From positions 1 through 64,000 of the forward strand of contig NZ_BPUO01000015.1 of NCBI RefSeq assembly GCF_022179805.1: a stretch of 64,000 nt of DNA, given 5' to 3'. How positions within the stretch are numbered: the stretch's first letter is position 1; each line of letters opens with the position of its first letter. The notes beneath the pieces are model-generated. The model saw only the letters and a program-made list of their open reading frames with translations, was not told where the DNA came from and did no database searches. This document shows, piece after piece, positions 50,314 through 59,303 of this stretch. The stretch is from Cupriavidus pauculus. Its GTDB lineage: Bacteria > Pseudomonadota > Gammaproteobacteria > Burkholderiales > Burkholderiaceae. The translations under genes and the position numbers were made by a program.

Positions 50314-51638
50314 TGGACAACGCAACTACCTTCACTCCCGCGGCTGAGTCCGCGCACGTAGCGGCACCGCGCAAGAAAATGCGCCGTCTCGCTGCCGCGA
50401 GCTCCATAGGGACCACGCTGGAATGGTACGACTTCACGGTCTACAACCTCATGGCGGCGCTGGTCTTCAACAGCGTCTTCTTCCCGTCGCTGGACCCGCT
50501 GTCCGGCACTATCCTAGCGTTCTCGACCTACGCCGTTGGCTATCTGTCGCGTCCGTTCGGCGGCATCGTTTTCGGTCATCTTGGCGATAAGCTCGGACGT
50601 CGCTTTGTCCTGGTGGCCACTCTGGTTCTCATGGGCGCTTCCACCGGTCTCATGGGCATGCTTCCGACGTATGAGGTGTGGGGCATCTGGAGTCCTATTC
50701 TGCTGGTCGCTTTGCGCTTCCTTCAAGGTGTGTCTATTGGGGGGGAGTGGGCAGGAGCAGTTCTGCTTTCGATGGAGCACGGTAGTCAGGACCAGCGCGG
50801 GCGCAACGCGTCCTTCGCTCAGGTGGGACCCGCCTGCGGCACGCTGCTGGGAGCCGGCTTCATCACTTTCTTCACGTTCTTTCTGCCCACAGAAGCTTTC
50901 CATGACTGGGGCTGGCGCATTCCGTTCCTTTCCAGCGTTGGCCTGGTGGCATTCGGCCTGTGGCTGCGACGCGGCGTCGATGAAACTCCGATGTTCGAAC
51001 AACTCGAACAAGGTCATAGCAAGGCCAAGATGCCGCTGAAGGAAGTTGTGGAGAGCCACTGGCGCCGCCTTCTCGTTGCGGGTGGTGTGCGAATCGGCTC
51101 CGACGTTGTATACGGCCTGCTCGTCGTCTTCACGCTGACGTATGTGACTACGGTGCTGAACCTTCCCCGTTCGCTGGCCCTGACCGCGACCATGTTAGGC
51201 GCCGCCCTTCACGCCGTTGCCGTACCAATCTTCGGCGCGCTGAGCGACAAACTCGGCCGCAGAGTGGTCTACGGGGCGGGCGCGGTGTGCTCCATCGGAT
51301 GGGCGTTCGCTTACTTCGCCCTGATGAACACGCTTAATCCAGTCAACATTTGCATTGCCGTCGTCGTAGGGATGTTGTTCCAGGCAATGATGTACGGACC
51401 CCAAGCAGCATTCGTGACGGAACAGTTCCCGACCCGCGTCCGGTATGCCGGTGCGTCGTTGGCTGCAACGCTGGGCGGCATCATCGGTGGTGGCTTCGCT
51501 CCGCTCGTTTTTGCCAGCCTCTACAAGACGTACCAGTCTTCCGCCACGCTCTCCATCTACATCGCTGCGAGCCTGCTGGTCACTCTGGTGAGTCTCCTCG
51601 CCGCCAAGGAGACAGCGCACAAGCCGCTGGAACACTGA
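50313..51638 (+). CDS. MFS transporter, metabolite:H+ symporter (MHS) family
   Basis: 441 residues with 12 predicted TM helices. MHS signatures: SSIGTTLEWYDFTVYNLMAA near residue 30, FGHLGDKLGRRFVLVATL (motif between TM2 and TM3), LRFLQGVSIGGEWAGAVLL, and ALSDKLGRRVVYG in the second half. Members import shikimate, dicarboxylates, proline/betaine or pyroglutamate-like acids with protons. In the operon with 5-oxoprolinase-type subunits it is the probable permease for their substrate. Confidence 0.9.
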   Translation: MDNATTFTPAAESAHVAAPRKKMRRLAAASSIGTTLEWYDFTVYNLMAALVFNSVFFPSLDPLSGTILAFSTYAVGYLSRPFGGIVFGHLGDKLGRRFVLVATLVLMGASTGLMGMLPTYEVWGIWSPILLVALRFLQGVSIGGEWAGAVLLSMEHGSQDQRGRNASFAQVGPACGTLLGAGFITFFTFFLPTEAFHDWGWRIPFLSSVGLVAFGLWLRRGVDETPMFEQLEQGHSKAKMPLKEVVESHWRRLLVAGGVRIGSDVVYGLLVVFTLTYVTTVLNLPRSLALTATMLGAALHAVAVPIFGALSDKLGRRVVYGAGAVCSIGWAFAYFALMNTLNPVNICIAVVVGMLFQAMMYGPQAAFVTEQFPTRVRYAGASLAATLGGIIGGGFAPLVFASLYKTYQSSATLSIYIAASLLVTLVSLLAAKETAHKPLEH

Positions 51639-51700
51639 CCTGCCCCGGCCGCCACTACGAAGTGCGGCCGGACCCTTGAATCGAAATCGGCATTTCAAGC

Positions 51701-52402
51701 ATGACCCTCACCCTGGAAATAGCAGAGCCCGACAATATGGTCGTAGCGCGCATCCATGCGGCTGGTTCCGGCGCCCTACTGCTCGACGCTTCCACCGGCG
51801 CCTTCGACAACGATATCCAGTCGCTTCTGCTTTCCCTGGCTAGCAAGCTGCGTCAGCGACTAGGAGAAAAGACTCCTCACGAGGTGGTGCTCGGCGTCAA
51901 CAACCTGCTCCTGACGTTCGACCCGCTCCAGCTGCATCCGAGAAAAGCGGAGGCGCTGATGCAACAGCTGTGGGAAACGGCTACACCCTCTCCCAACGGT
52001 GGACGGAACTTCGACATCCCAGTCACGTACGGCGGTGAGTACGGAGAGGACTTGAACGACCTCGCCGAGCGTGCCGGTGTTGGCGTTGAAGAGTACATCC
52101 GTCGACACAGCTCAGCCGTCTACACGGTTGCATGCATTGGTTCTATGCCGGGATTTGCCTACATGACAGGCTTGCCAGAGGAGCTTTGGGTGCCGAGGCG
52201 AGCCATGCCTCGCATGAAAGTTCAGAAAGGGGCGGTGATTGTAGGCGGCAGCCAGGCGGGCGTCATGCCTTGCACGGCTCCTTCAGGCTGGCACCTCATC
52301 GGCATAACCGACCGGGAAATGTTTGACGCGAGCAAGGAAGCGCCTTGTCTACTCGCACCCGGCGACACGGTTCGATTCAGTATCAAGGAGGTTTTGGTGT
52401 GA
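51701..52402 (+). CDS. pxpB: PxpB/KipI-family protein (5-oxoprolinase subunit B type; carboxyltransferase subdomain C/D fold)
   Basis: 233 residues. KipI core: HEVVLGVNNLLLTFDP, DIPVTYGGEYGEDLNDLAER, SMPGFAYMTGLPEELWVPRR and VGGSQAGVMPCTAPSGWHLIG. PxpB works with PxpA and PxpC in ATP-dependent opening of 5-oxoproline; the same fold forms part of the carboxyltransferase domain of urea amidolyase. An N-terminal extension of about 20 residues (MTLTLEIAEPDNMVV) is unusual. Coupled with the next gene (GTGTGA overlap). Confidence 0.88.
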   Translation: MTLTLEIAEPDNMVVARIHAAGSGALLLDASTGAFDNDIQSLLLSLASKLRQRLGEKTPHEVVLGVNNLLLTFDPLQLHPRKAEALMQQLWETATPSPNGGRNFDIPVTYGGEYGEDLNDLAERAGVGVEEYIRRHSSAVYTVACIGSMPGFAYMTGLPEELWVPRRAMPRMKVQKGAVIVGGSQAGVMPCTAPSGWHLIGITDREMFDASKEAPCLLAPGDTVRFSIKEVLV

Positions 52403-53382
52403 TTGAGATTCTTTCAAACGGCGCGCCAAACGTAGTGCAGGACTTGGGGCGAAACGGCTGCCTGAGCTTCGGCGTCAGTCGTAGCGGCGCCATGGACCCA
52501 TTCGCACTCGCCATCGGCAACGCTCTCGTTGGAAATGACCGCGGCGAGGCGGGCATAGAAATCAACCTCTTCCCGTTCCGCGCGAAGTTTCACCAAGACA
52601 TGCGCTTCGCTGTCACGGGCGCAGACGTCAAGACAACGTTGGACGACCACCGTATGGCGCCTTGGTGGGGTCGCACGGCATCCGCCGGCCAAACCATCGT
52701 TATTGAGCGCCCCAGGCGCGGGGCGAGAGCTTATCTGGCCGTCGGCGGAGGCGTCAGCGTCGAACCCGTCCTTGGCTCGAAGTCCACCGACCTTAAGGGC
52801 TCTTTCGGCGGCGCGTCGGGACGCGGATTGATGCGCGGTGACCGCTTGGATGTCGGTCAAGTGTCGGTCCAGTCCTCCCAAGCATGGAAGGTCGGACTAG
52901 GCGTTGTTCCGCAAGGGCTAATCGAGTACTGGGATGAAGTCAGCAGCAACTGCGTCACCGTCCGAGTACTCCCTGCAGCCGAGTTCGAGCGGTTTACCCC
53001 TGAATCGAGGGCCGCCTTCCTGCACGAGGAATTCAAGGTCACGCCGGACTCCAATCGCGTCGGGTACCGACTGAACGGCCCGATACTCAGCCAGCATGAA
53101 CATGTTGAGCTGCTCTCTCACGGCATCGTCGCCGGAACCATCCAAGTTCCGCCGTCCGGCCAGGCCATCGTGCAACTTGCTGAAGCCAACACTTGCGGCG
53201 GCTATCCCAAGATTGCAACGGTGATTGAAGCCGACTTGTGGAAGCTCTCTCAGGCTCCCATTGGCTGCGCCATCCGATTCGTACTCACCGACATTGATAC
53301 CGCTGTTGCTGCGCTGCAGACAAAGCGCGACGAAGAACTGCGAATCCGAGACACCCTGGCGATGATGTCAGGCCGAGCATAG
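52399..53382 (+). CDS. pxpC: PxpC/KipA-family protein (5-oxoprolinase subunit C type; carboxyltransferase subdomain A/B fold)
   Basis: 327 residues with GTG start at 52399, overlapping the pxpB stop. KipA core: NVVQDLGRNGCLSFGVSRSG, AMDPFALAIGNALVGND, RAYLAVGGGVSVEPVLGSKS, and the LLSHGIVAGTIQVPPSGQAI / CGGYPKIATVI region. Forms a complex with the PxpB-type subunit; the two together match the biotin-dependent carboxyltransferase part of urea carboxylase. A conserved Tyr-Arg-type contact set is not clearly different from the norm. Middle gene of pxpB-pxpC-pxpA. Confidence 0.88.
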   Translation: MIEILSNGAPNVVQDLGRNGCLSFGVSRSGAMDPFALAIGNALVGNDRGEAGIEINLFPFRAKFHQDMRFAVTGADVKTTLDDHRMAPWWGRTASAGQTIVIERPRRGARAYLAVGGGVSVEPVLGSKSTDLKGSFGGASGRGLMRGDRLDVGQVSVQSSQAWKVGLGVVPQGLIEYWDEVSSNCVTVRVLPAAEFERFTPESRAAFLHEEFKVTPDSNRVGYRLNGPILSQHEHVELLSHGIVAGTIQVPPSGQAIVQLAEANTCGGYPKIATVIEADLWKLSQAPIGCAIRFVLTDIDTAVAALQTKRDEELRIRDTLAMMSGRA

Positions 53383-53419
53383 ACACCTCCTCAGATAACC
53401 CGACAAGGAACTAAAAATC

Positions 53420-54196
53420 ATGAGCACGCAAAGCGAAGCCATCCAAGTAGACCTCAACTCCGACATGGGCGAAGGCTTTGGCGCATACCGCATGGGAGAC
53501 GATGCTGCCATCCTCGAAATCGTCACGTCCGCTAACGTCGCATGCGGCATGCACGCTGGTGACCCTGAAATCATGGCCAAGACCTTTTCGCTAGCCAAGG
53601 CTCGAGGCGTTGCCGTGGGTGCTCATCCTGGCTTCCCCGACCTGTGGGGATTCGGCCGTCGTGTCATCCCCTTCACGCACGGGGAAATCGAACGCCTGGT
53701 TGCCTATCAGATTGGCGCTGCCCAAGCGCTGTCGCGTTACGCTGACCACCCCATTACCTACGTGAAAGCACACGGGGCGCTCGGCAACCTGACCCAAACG
53801 GACGAAGCGGTAGCCAAGGCAATCGCACGTGCGATTAAGGCTGTCGACCCGAACCTCATCTGCATGACCTTCGCCGGTGCAGTCATGGAACGCGTAGCGT
53901 CCGACATGGGACTGTCCGTCAGGCGCGAAGTTTTCGCGGACCGCGCGTACACCGAGGAAGGAAATCTGGTGCACCGGTCTGTGCCGGGCGCAGTACTCCA
54001 TGACGGCGATGAAGCTGCCGCTCGCATGCTACGCATGGTCAAGGCGGGAGCCATTGAGACCGTCTCCGGGAAGCTGTTGCCGGTGCAGATTGACACCATT
54101 TGCGTCCATAGCGACACGCCCGGTGCAATCCAAATGGCGGCAAAAGTGCGTAGCACGCTTGAAGGCGCAGGCATCGTGGTTAAGTCATTCAGCTGA
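53420..54196 (+). CDS. pxpA: PxpA/LamB-YcsF-family protein (5-oxoprolinase subunit A type)
   Basis: 258 residues with the YcsF barrel: VDLNSDMGEGFGAYRMGDDA near residue 9, SANVACGMHAGDPEIMAKTF, GVAVGAHPGFPDLWGFGRR, ITYVKAHGALGN, RREVFADRAYTEEGNLVHRS and VHSDTPGAIQMA. The metal-dependent amidohydrolase-like subunit carries out the lactam opening in the PxpABC reaction, with ATP used by the partner subunits. Here, three bases of context downstream begin a biotin-carrier gene, so the lactam chemistry may be linked to carboxylation. Confidence 0.9.
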   Translation: MSTQSEAIQVDLNSDMGEGFGAYRMGDDAAILEIVTSANVACGMHAGDPEIMAKTFSLAKARGVAVGAHPGFPDLWGFGRRVIPFTHGEIERLVAYQIGAAQALSRYADHPITYVKAHGALGNLTQTDEAVAKAIARAIKAVDPNLICMTFAGAVMERVASDMGLSVRREVFADRAYTEEGNLVHRSVPGAVLHDGDEAAARMLRMVKAGAIETVSGKLLPVQIDTICVHSDTPGAIQMAAKVRSTLEGAGIVVKSFS

Positions 54197-54203
54197 GGCG
54201 AAC

Positions 54204-54689
54204 ATGGATTTGAAGTTCGTCGAAACTCTGGTCAGTGTGCTCGAACGCTCCAAGGCACTCAGCGAAATCGAGTATAGCGATGGCCAACGTCACGTAACGC
54301 TGAAGCGTGCTTCGTCGGGCACCACAGTCTCGGCAACGCCGTTTGACCATCCGCTTGCGGAAGCTAGGACCCTCGACCGGATACCGGCGGCAGTCGAGCA
54401 TCCTGCAGCCGCATCGATAGCAGCTGCGCCCAACACCCACACCATAGTCGCCGGCATGATTGGGACCTTCTATCGCTCTCCAGCGCCGAACCAACCCGCC
54501 TTTGTGTCTGTCGGTGACTCGGTGAAAGAAGGTCAGACGCTGGCAATCGTGGAGGCGATGAAGCTACTCAACCCTATTGATGCGGATAGGGCTGGTCGGG
54601 TTTCCGAAATTCTCGTGGCAGACGGCACAGCCGTTGGAGCCGATACCCCACTGTTCGTCATTGAGGACTTGGAGGCGTCAAATGTTTGA
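54204..54689 (+). CDS. accB: Biotin carboxyl carrier protein (AccB-type), operon-specific
   Basis: 161 residues from the ATG at 54204. The N-terminal helical part ([30 protein letters not shown]) is AccB-like; a flexible Ala/Pro linker follows, then the biotinyl domain starting [20 protein letters not shown] with the biotin-attachment lysine Lys120 in [17 protein letters not shown] (Leu after the Lys in place of the usual Met). It carries the carboxyl group from the biotin carboxylase. Seven bases after pxpA and overlapping accC by eight bases. Confidence 0.9.
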   Translation: MDLKFVETLVSVLERSKALSEIEYSDGQRHVTLKRASSGTTVSATPFDHPLAEARTLDRIPAAVEHPAAASIAAAPNTHTIVAGMIGTFYRSPAPNQPAFVSVGDSVKEGQTLAIVEAMKLLNPIDADRAGRVSEILVADGTAVGADTPLFVIEDLEASNV

Positions 54690-56055
54690 CACAGTCCTTA
54701 TAGCTAATCGGGGCGAGATTGCGCTCAGAATCCATCGAGCCTGCCGCAAATTGGGCTTGAAAACGGTTGCAGCATACTCAGATGCCGATGCTCTTCTTCG
54801 GCACGTGAGTCTTGCCGACAAGGCAATTTGTATTGGACCTGCCCCTTCGGCGAAGAGCTACCTGAACCAGCACGAGATTCTGCTGGCGGCGAAAGCAACG
54901 GGAGCCGGTGCCATTCATCCTGGATACGGCTTTTTGTCGGAGAATGCCTCGTTTGCGGAAGCGGTCGAGCATGCCGGTCTGGTCTTCATTGGACCAAGCT
55001 CGAAATCCATCCGGCTGATGGGTGACAAAGTCACTGCAAAACAAGCCATGGCGGAGGCGGGAGTTCCCTGCGTACCTGGCTCGGATGGCTCTCTGCCCGA
55101 CGACCCATCAAGCATTGTGGAAGTTGCTGCACGAGTTGGCTATCCGCTCATTGTTAAGGCGGCTGGCGGTGGCGGCGGAAGAGGCATGCGGGTCGTCGAA
55201 TCCCCTGATGAGTTGGTCAAGTCGGTGGCTATGACCCGGGAAGAAGCTGGACGCGCATTTGGTAACCCCACCGTGTATCTGGAGCGGTATCTGAAGACGC
55301 CGCGCCACGTCGAGATTCAGGTCCTGGCCGACAGTCACGGCAACGCCATCTGGCTCGGCGAGCGCGACTGCTCCACACAAAGACGTCACCAGAAGCTCAT
55401 CGAAGAGTCTCCGGCCCCTGGGATTGACCGCAGTGAGATTGTAAGAATCGGCGACCTATGTGCGCAAGCCTGCGTCCAGATTGGATACCGTGGGGCGGGT
55501 ACATTCGAGTTCCTCTATGAAGAGGGCGAGTTCTTCTTCATCGAGATGAACACCCGCGTCCAGGTCGAGCATCCAGTTACCGAACTTGTGACGGGCGTTG
55601 ACATTGTGGCTGAGCAGCTTCGTATTGCACGCGGCGAACGGCTGGGAATTAAGCAAGCCGATGTGACCTTCTCGGGCCACGCCATTGAATGTCGAATCAA
55701 TGCCGAACATCCGTGGAAGTTCACACCTTGCCCGGGAAAAATCGACGAGTGGCTTATCCCCGGTGGACCGGGCGTTCGGGTTGAATCCCACGTGTATGCG
55801 GGATACGTCGTGCCTCCGCACTACGACTCCCTCATCGCCAAGCTGCTTGTCCATGGAAGTACCCGAGAGGAAGCCATCGCCCGTATGAAGACCGCGCTAG
55901 ATGAGCTACATGTTCGCGGAATTCAGACCACCACCTCGCTGCATCGCAAATTGATGGACGAGCCGGATTTCGCGGACGGAGGTGCCGACATTCACTACCT
56001 AGAACGATTGATTCCGCAATGGGGCACCGCCAAGGGGGATAGTCATGAACGTTGA
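54682..56055 (+). CDS. accC: Biotin carboxylase (AccC-type), operon-specific
   Basis: 457 residues, start at the ATG at 54682 inside the end of accB. Full biotin carboxylase: [39 protein letters not shown]-grasp with [59 protein letters not shown] and the C-terminal [14 protein letters not shown]. It carboxylates the biotin of the carrier with bicarbonate and ATP. Its position in a pxp operon means the acceptor is likely not acetyl-CoA. It overlaps the next gene by 11 bases. Confidence 0.93.
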   Translation: MFDTVLIANRGEIALRIHRACRKLGLKTVAAYSDADALLRHVSLADKAICIGPAPSAKSYLNQHEILLAAKATGAGAIHPGYGFLSENASFAEAVEHAGLVFIGPSSKSIRLMGDKVTAKQAMAEAGVPCVPGSDGSLPDDPSSIVEVAARVGYPLIVKAAGGGGGRGMRVVESPDELVKSVAMTREEAGRAFGNPTVYLERYLKTPRHVEIQVLADSHGNAIWLGERDCSTQRRHQKLIEESPAPGIDRSEIVRIGDLCAQACVQIGYRGAGTFEFLYEEGEFFFIEMNTRVQVEHPVTELVTGVDIVAEQLRIARGERLGIKQADVTFSGHAIECRINAEHPWKFTPCPGKIDEWLIPGGPGVRVESHVYAGYVVPPHYDSLIAKLLVHGSTREEAIARMKTALDELHVRGIQTTTSLHRKLMDEPDFADGGADIHYLERLIPQWGTAKGDSHER

Positions 56056-56452
56056 AGTGCTCTCTTCGTTGGTCGCTGCACTTGAGCGAGCGGGCATCTC
56101 GACGTTCTCCTATCGAGAAGGCTCCGAAACACTGACGCTGCGCTTCGGCCAAACGGCTCAGCCTTCACCTCTGGCTTCGCCCGAAACTGCTTCCCATGTA
56201 CCTCCTGGCGACAGCGCTCCAGCGAAATTAGAGATTCTCTCCAATGGCACCGGTTCGTTTAGTCGCTCTCACCCACTTGCGGAGCGTGCGTTTGAGCAAG
56301 TGAGGCAGGGAGACCATATCGGGTACCTGACTGTCGAATCGGTATGGAGCGCTATCGTCGCACCCGTTGATGGGCTGGCTACCGCACAACTTACAGAAGA
56401 CGGCGGAACCGTTGGATACGGCCAGCCGGTACTCGAACTCCTCGAATCGTAG
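56045..56452 (+). CDS. Second biotin-carrier-like protein without the biotinyl lysine
   Basis: 135 residues. The N-terminus ([28 protein letters not shown]) repeats the AccB helical domain of the gene at 54204, and the C-terminal part ([20 protein letters not shown] then [20 protein letters not shown]) follows the lipoyl/biotinyl fold. At the position of E-A-M-K-M it reads E98-S-V-W101-S, so the attachment Lys is Trp. It cannot be biotinylated in the normal way. Plausible roles: structural partner holding the carrier or the PxpBC complex, or a decaying duplicate. Start overlaps accC. Confidence 0.78.
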   Translation: MNVEVLSSLVAALERAGISTFSYREGSETLTLRFGQTAQPSPLASPETASHVPPGDSAPAKLEILSNGTGSFSRSHPLAERAFEQVRQGDHIGYLTVESVWSAIVAPVDGLATAQLTEDGGTVGYGQPVLELLES

Positions 56453-56496
56453 TCGTTTCCTTTGCACCCCCAAAATCCCTTGGAAGGACAGACGCC

Positions 56497-57468
56497 ATGA
56501 AGCGCCTCATAAATGCTCTACTTGCCGCAGTGTGCCTTATCGGCTCGCAGGCCTTCGCGAGCACCGCGGACTATCCGAACAAGCCGATACGCTTGCTGGT
56601 GCCCTACCCTCCCGGCGGCTCGACCGATGGCGTCGCTCGCCTCGTGGGCCAAAGACTGACAGCAAAACTCGGGCAGCCCGTTGTGGTGGACAATCGTCCC
56701 GGGGCTAGTGAAGCCATCGCCGCAAGCGCTGTAGCAAAGTCTGCTCCGGACGGCTACTCGCTCTTGTTCGCCACGATGACGGGCCTTTCGGTAAATCCGA
56801 GCCTGTACAGCAAACTTAGCTACGACCCAGCCAAGGACTTTGCGCCAATCATCCAGGTGACCTCGATTCCCAGCGTGGTAGTGGTCAACCCGAATGTGCC
56901 TGTGCAATCGATGGCGGACCTGGCTCGCTATCTGAAGAGTCGGCCCGCATCAGAAGGTTACGCATCCGCAGGGAACGGGACGCCAAGTCACCTCGGCATG
57001 GAACTGTACAAGAAGGCTACCGGGACCAATGTCGTTCACGTGCCGTACAAGGGAGGCGCGCCCGCCCTGCAAGACCTGATGGCCGGGCAAGTGCAAATCA
57101 TGATGGCGCTGGCGCCGGAAGCCATGCCTCTGGTGAAGGGTGGCAAGCTCAAAGCACTGGCTATCACAACCACGACGCGCGCTACCGCCTATCCTGAACT
57201 CCCGACAGTTTCGGAAAATGGCCTACCAGGCTTCGAGATGATTTTCTGGCAAGCGCTGGTCGCTCCCGCTGGGACGCCGAAAGAAATTGCCGCGAAGCTC
57301 AACAAGGCGGTCAACGAGATTCTGTCGGAACCCGATATCAAGCGTCGACTTGTGGAAATGGACCTTGAGCCAGCGGGCGGAACCCAGGACGCCCTCGGAA
57401 ACTTGATGCGAACGCAGGCGACCAAATGGAAAAAGGTTGTTGTGGACGCTGGCATCAAGCTTGACTAA
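56497..57468 (+). CDS. Bug/TctC-family periplasmic solute-binding protein (copy 9)
   Basis: 323 residues; signal to about residue 23 (ALLAAVCLIGSQAFA), then PIRLLVPYPPGGSTDGVAR, DNRPGASEAIAAS (the usual GGNIG loop replaced), GNGTPSHLGMELY and YPELPTVSENGLPGF. Follows the carrier-like gene by 44 bases; thus the pxp-acc operon has both an MHS permease and a binding protein. Confidence 0.9.
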   Translation: MKRLINALLAAVCLIGSQAFASTADYPNKPIRLLVPYPPGGSTDGVARLVGQRLTAKLGQPVVVDNRPGASEAIAASAVAKSAPDGYSLLFATMTGLSVNPSLYSKLSYDPAKDFAPIIQVTSIPSVVVVNPNVPVQSMADLARYLKSRPASEGYASAGNGTPSHLGMELYKKATGTNVVHVPYKGGAPALQDLMAGQVQIMMALAPEAMPLVKGGKLKALAITTTTRATAYPELPTVSENGLPGFEMIFWQALVAPAGTPKEIAAKLNKAVNEILSEPDIKRRLVEMDLEPAGGTQDALGNLMRTQATKWKKVVVDAGIKLD

Positions 57469-57792
57469 CAGGCATCGCGCGGGGCTTCGTGACCTCCTGC
57501 CGCCACTTGCACTCCGGGGTGACGGCACTGCAATCGGCAACATACGTGCGTAACCCTAGCCTCATCCGATGGGAATATGCATGCGATACGCAATTCGGAA
57601 TTTACACAACTAGGCTAGCTCGGGAAACTCATCCACGGGTTCGTCCGGGCGCCCACAAGGAACCGGGCGGCCCTTTGGGATGGCGAGAGCGATACGGCTT
57701 CTGAAACACAGAAGCCCTAAGGCCAGCATCGTGTGGGATGCCTGCCGCTCGCTCCGCCAGCCTTTCCCACGAGAGGCGGGAGCTCAGTGAGT
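57469..57792. other. Intergenic region between Bug and carbonic anhydrase genes
   Basis: 324 bases; no gene. A hairpin at 57696-57716 may separate the transcripts. A promoter-like AT-rich part lies around 57570-57620 (AATATGCATGCGATACGCAATT). Confidence 0.5.
57696..57716. terminator. Hairpin GGCTTCTG-AAACA-CAGAAGCC
   Basis: Eight-base perfect stem with five-base loop 228 bases after the Bug stop codon; no T-run, so a weak terminator or an mRNA leader structure for the carbonic anhydrase gene. Confidence 0.4.
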
Positions 57793-58521
57793 ATGAACAT
57801 GAATGTGAATCAGAGAATGGACTTGTGCGGCCTGCTTGAGAACAATCGGCAATGGGCTTCCGACGTGGAAGACCGCCGTCCGGGGTTCTTTCAGTCGCTC
57901 ATGCAACAACAAGCGCCACAGTGGCTATGGATTGGCTGCGCGGATAGTCGAGTTCCTGCGAATGAGCTCGTTGGCCTGCAGCCCGGTGAGTTGTTCGTCC
58001 ATCGGAACATCGCGAATGTCGTCGCACACTCGGATTTGAATTGCCTCTCGGTGCTTCAGTATGCCGTCGACATGCTGAAGGTTCAGCATGTCGCTGTGGT
58101 AGGCCATTCGGGTTGCGGCGGAGTTCGCGCTGCTCTCGAGAAAACGCGCATCGGTATTGCGGACAACTGGGTACGACACATTCGCGATGTGGTCGAGAAG
58201 CATTCGTCGTGGCTGGAAACGCTTTCGCCTGACCAACAACTCGATGCCACATGCCGACTGAATGTACTCGAACAGACACGGAATCTCTGCCTCACCACAG
58301 TGATGCAGGACGCTTGGTCGCGTGGTCAAACTGTCGCCGTTCATGGCCTCATCTACAGCCTTCAAGATGGACTATTGAAGAGCCTGTCACTCACCGTAAG
58401 GTCGTTGGATGATGTGGAGCGAAACTATGCCTTAGCTCTTGCGGAACTGATGCTGCCAAAGGCGGCTGTGCCAACTCCTACGCACTGCGATTGCTCGGAG
58501 CATGTCTTGACCGCGGCATGA
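57793..58521 (+). CDS. can: Beta-class carbonic anhydrase
   Basis: 242 residues from the ATG at 57793 with GGGAG upstream. Zinc ligands and catalytic pair: Cys49-x-Asp51-x-Arg53 in WIGCADSRVPANELVGL and His105-x2-Cys108 in VGHSGCGGVRAAL; the ELFVHRNIANVV strand lies between. Converts CO2 and water to bicarbonate. Placement just after a biotin carboxylase operon suggests it supplies bicarbonate for that carboxylation, though a separate promoter is possible. Confidence 0.93.
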   Translation: MNMNVNQRMDLCGLLENNRQWASDVEDRRPGFFQSLMQQQAPQWLWIGCADSRVPANELVGLQPGELFVHRNIANVVAHSDLNCLSVLQYAVDMLKVQHVAVVGHSGCGGVRAALEKTRIGIADNWVRHIRDVVEKHSSWLETLSPDQQLDATCRLNVLEQTRNLCLTTVMQDAWSRGQTVAVHGLIYSLQDGLLKSLSLTVRSLDDVERNYALALAELMLPKAAVPTPTHCDCSEHVLTAA

Positions 58522-59303
58522 TGAGCCACCACATGCTCCTTGGTGGCCACGCTTCATCAACCTCCCCGAAGACACACCTTGCGAAGTCTTTCTGTACCTG
58601 TGCGGCGCGCCCTCGCAGCGTAGGCGCTGAGTTTGAGAATGTGCCTTCGATAGAGCACTCTTTTTTGTTTCTTTCGTTGGCATGAAAGTATGAGTTACCA
58701 GCTGTATTCACGTATTGAACTGGCGGTCACTCATAATTAATTTTTGAGATATTATTTTTTCGAAATTTTTCGCCTCATAATGACGATTATCTATCCATTA
58801 TGACCGTCTCTCGCGTTATACTGTCTTCGTCATCCGTCGGCCGACCACAAAGGCGACCCGACGTGTAGCCAGCCCTCCAAGAGAAGGGGCTGTTGGGATG
58901 ACCGCTCCATTGGTCGGCTGAAGACGGCAGCAATGGAGGGAGACCCGGTCACGGTGGGGAAGAGTTGAGACAACCGGCACGCAGGTGACGATAGTGCGTG
59001 ACTCGAATGACTGTCTGAATCATCCAAGTTTGGTATGACGGAAGGGGCAGTGCGCTCTGCGTGCTAAGGGGCCTGCGGCTATCCCTTTCATATCTAAAGG
59101 AAGGATATCCTCACAAAAGCATATCTATATCTTTGCATGAGGATATGCTTAGGTTATTCCTTGCGGCTCCTTTCTCGCCCGCACATTTCTCCCGGAATAA
59201 CCCTCGCGTACCTAGCCGCTACGTCTACATCCAAAAATCTATCGCTCCCCCTCGAACTGCTTCGCAGTGGGCAGCCAGGGCGGATAGCACTGCGTGGATA
59301 GAC
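58522..59303. other. AT-richer intergenic region with several inverted repeats, no gene
   Basis: About 780 bases. AT-rich part 58725-58810 contains CATAATG (58776 region) and CATTATG (58796 region) as inverted arms separated by 13 bases; a second block of nested repeats lies at 59105-59150. A GTTATACTG element near 58815 resembles a -10 box. No frame shows family features, including the one from 59061. Confidence 0.5.
59105..59150. repeat. Nested inverted repeats around GCATATC / GATATGC
   Basis: ATATCCTCA (59105-59113) pairs with TGAGGATAT (59138-59146), and AAGCATAT (59117-59124) pairs with ATATGCTT (59143-59150). The arms overlap, so two alternative stem-loops are possible. Lies downstream of the GntR/UTRA gene. 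Confidence 0.5.
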
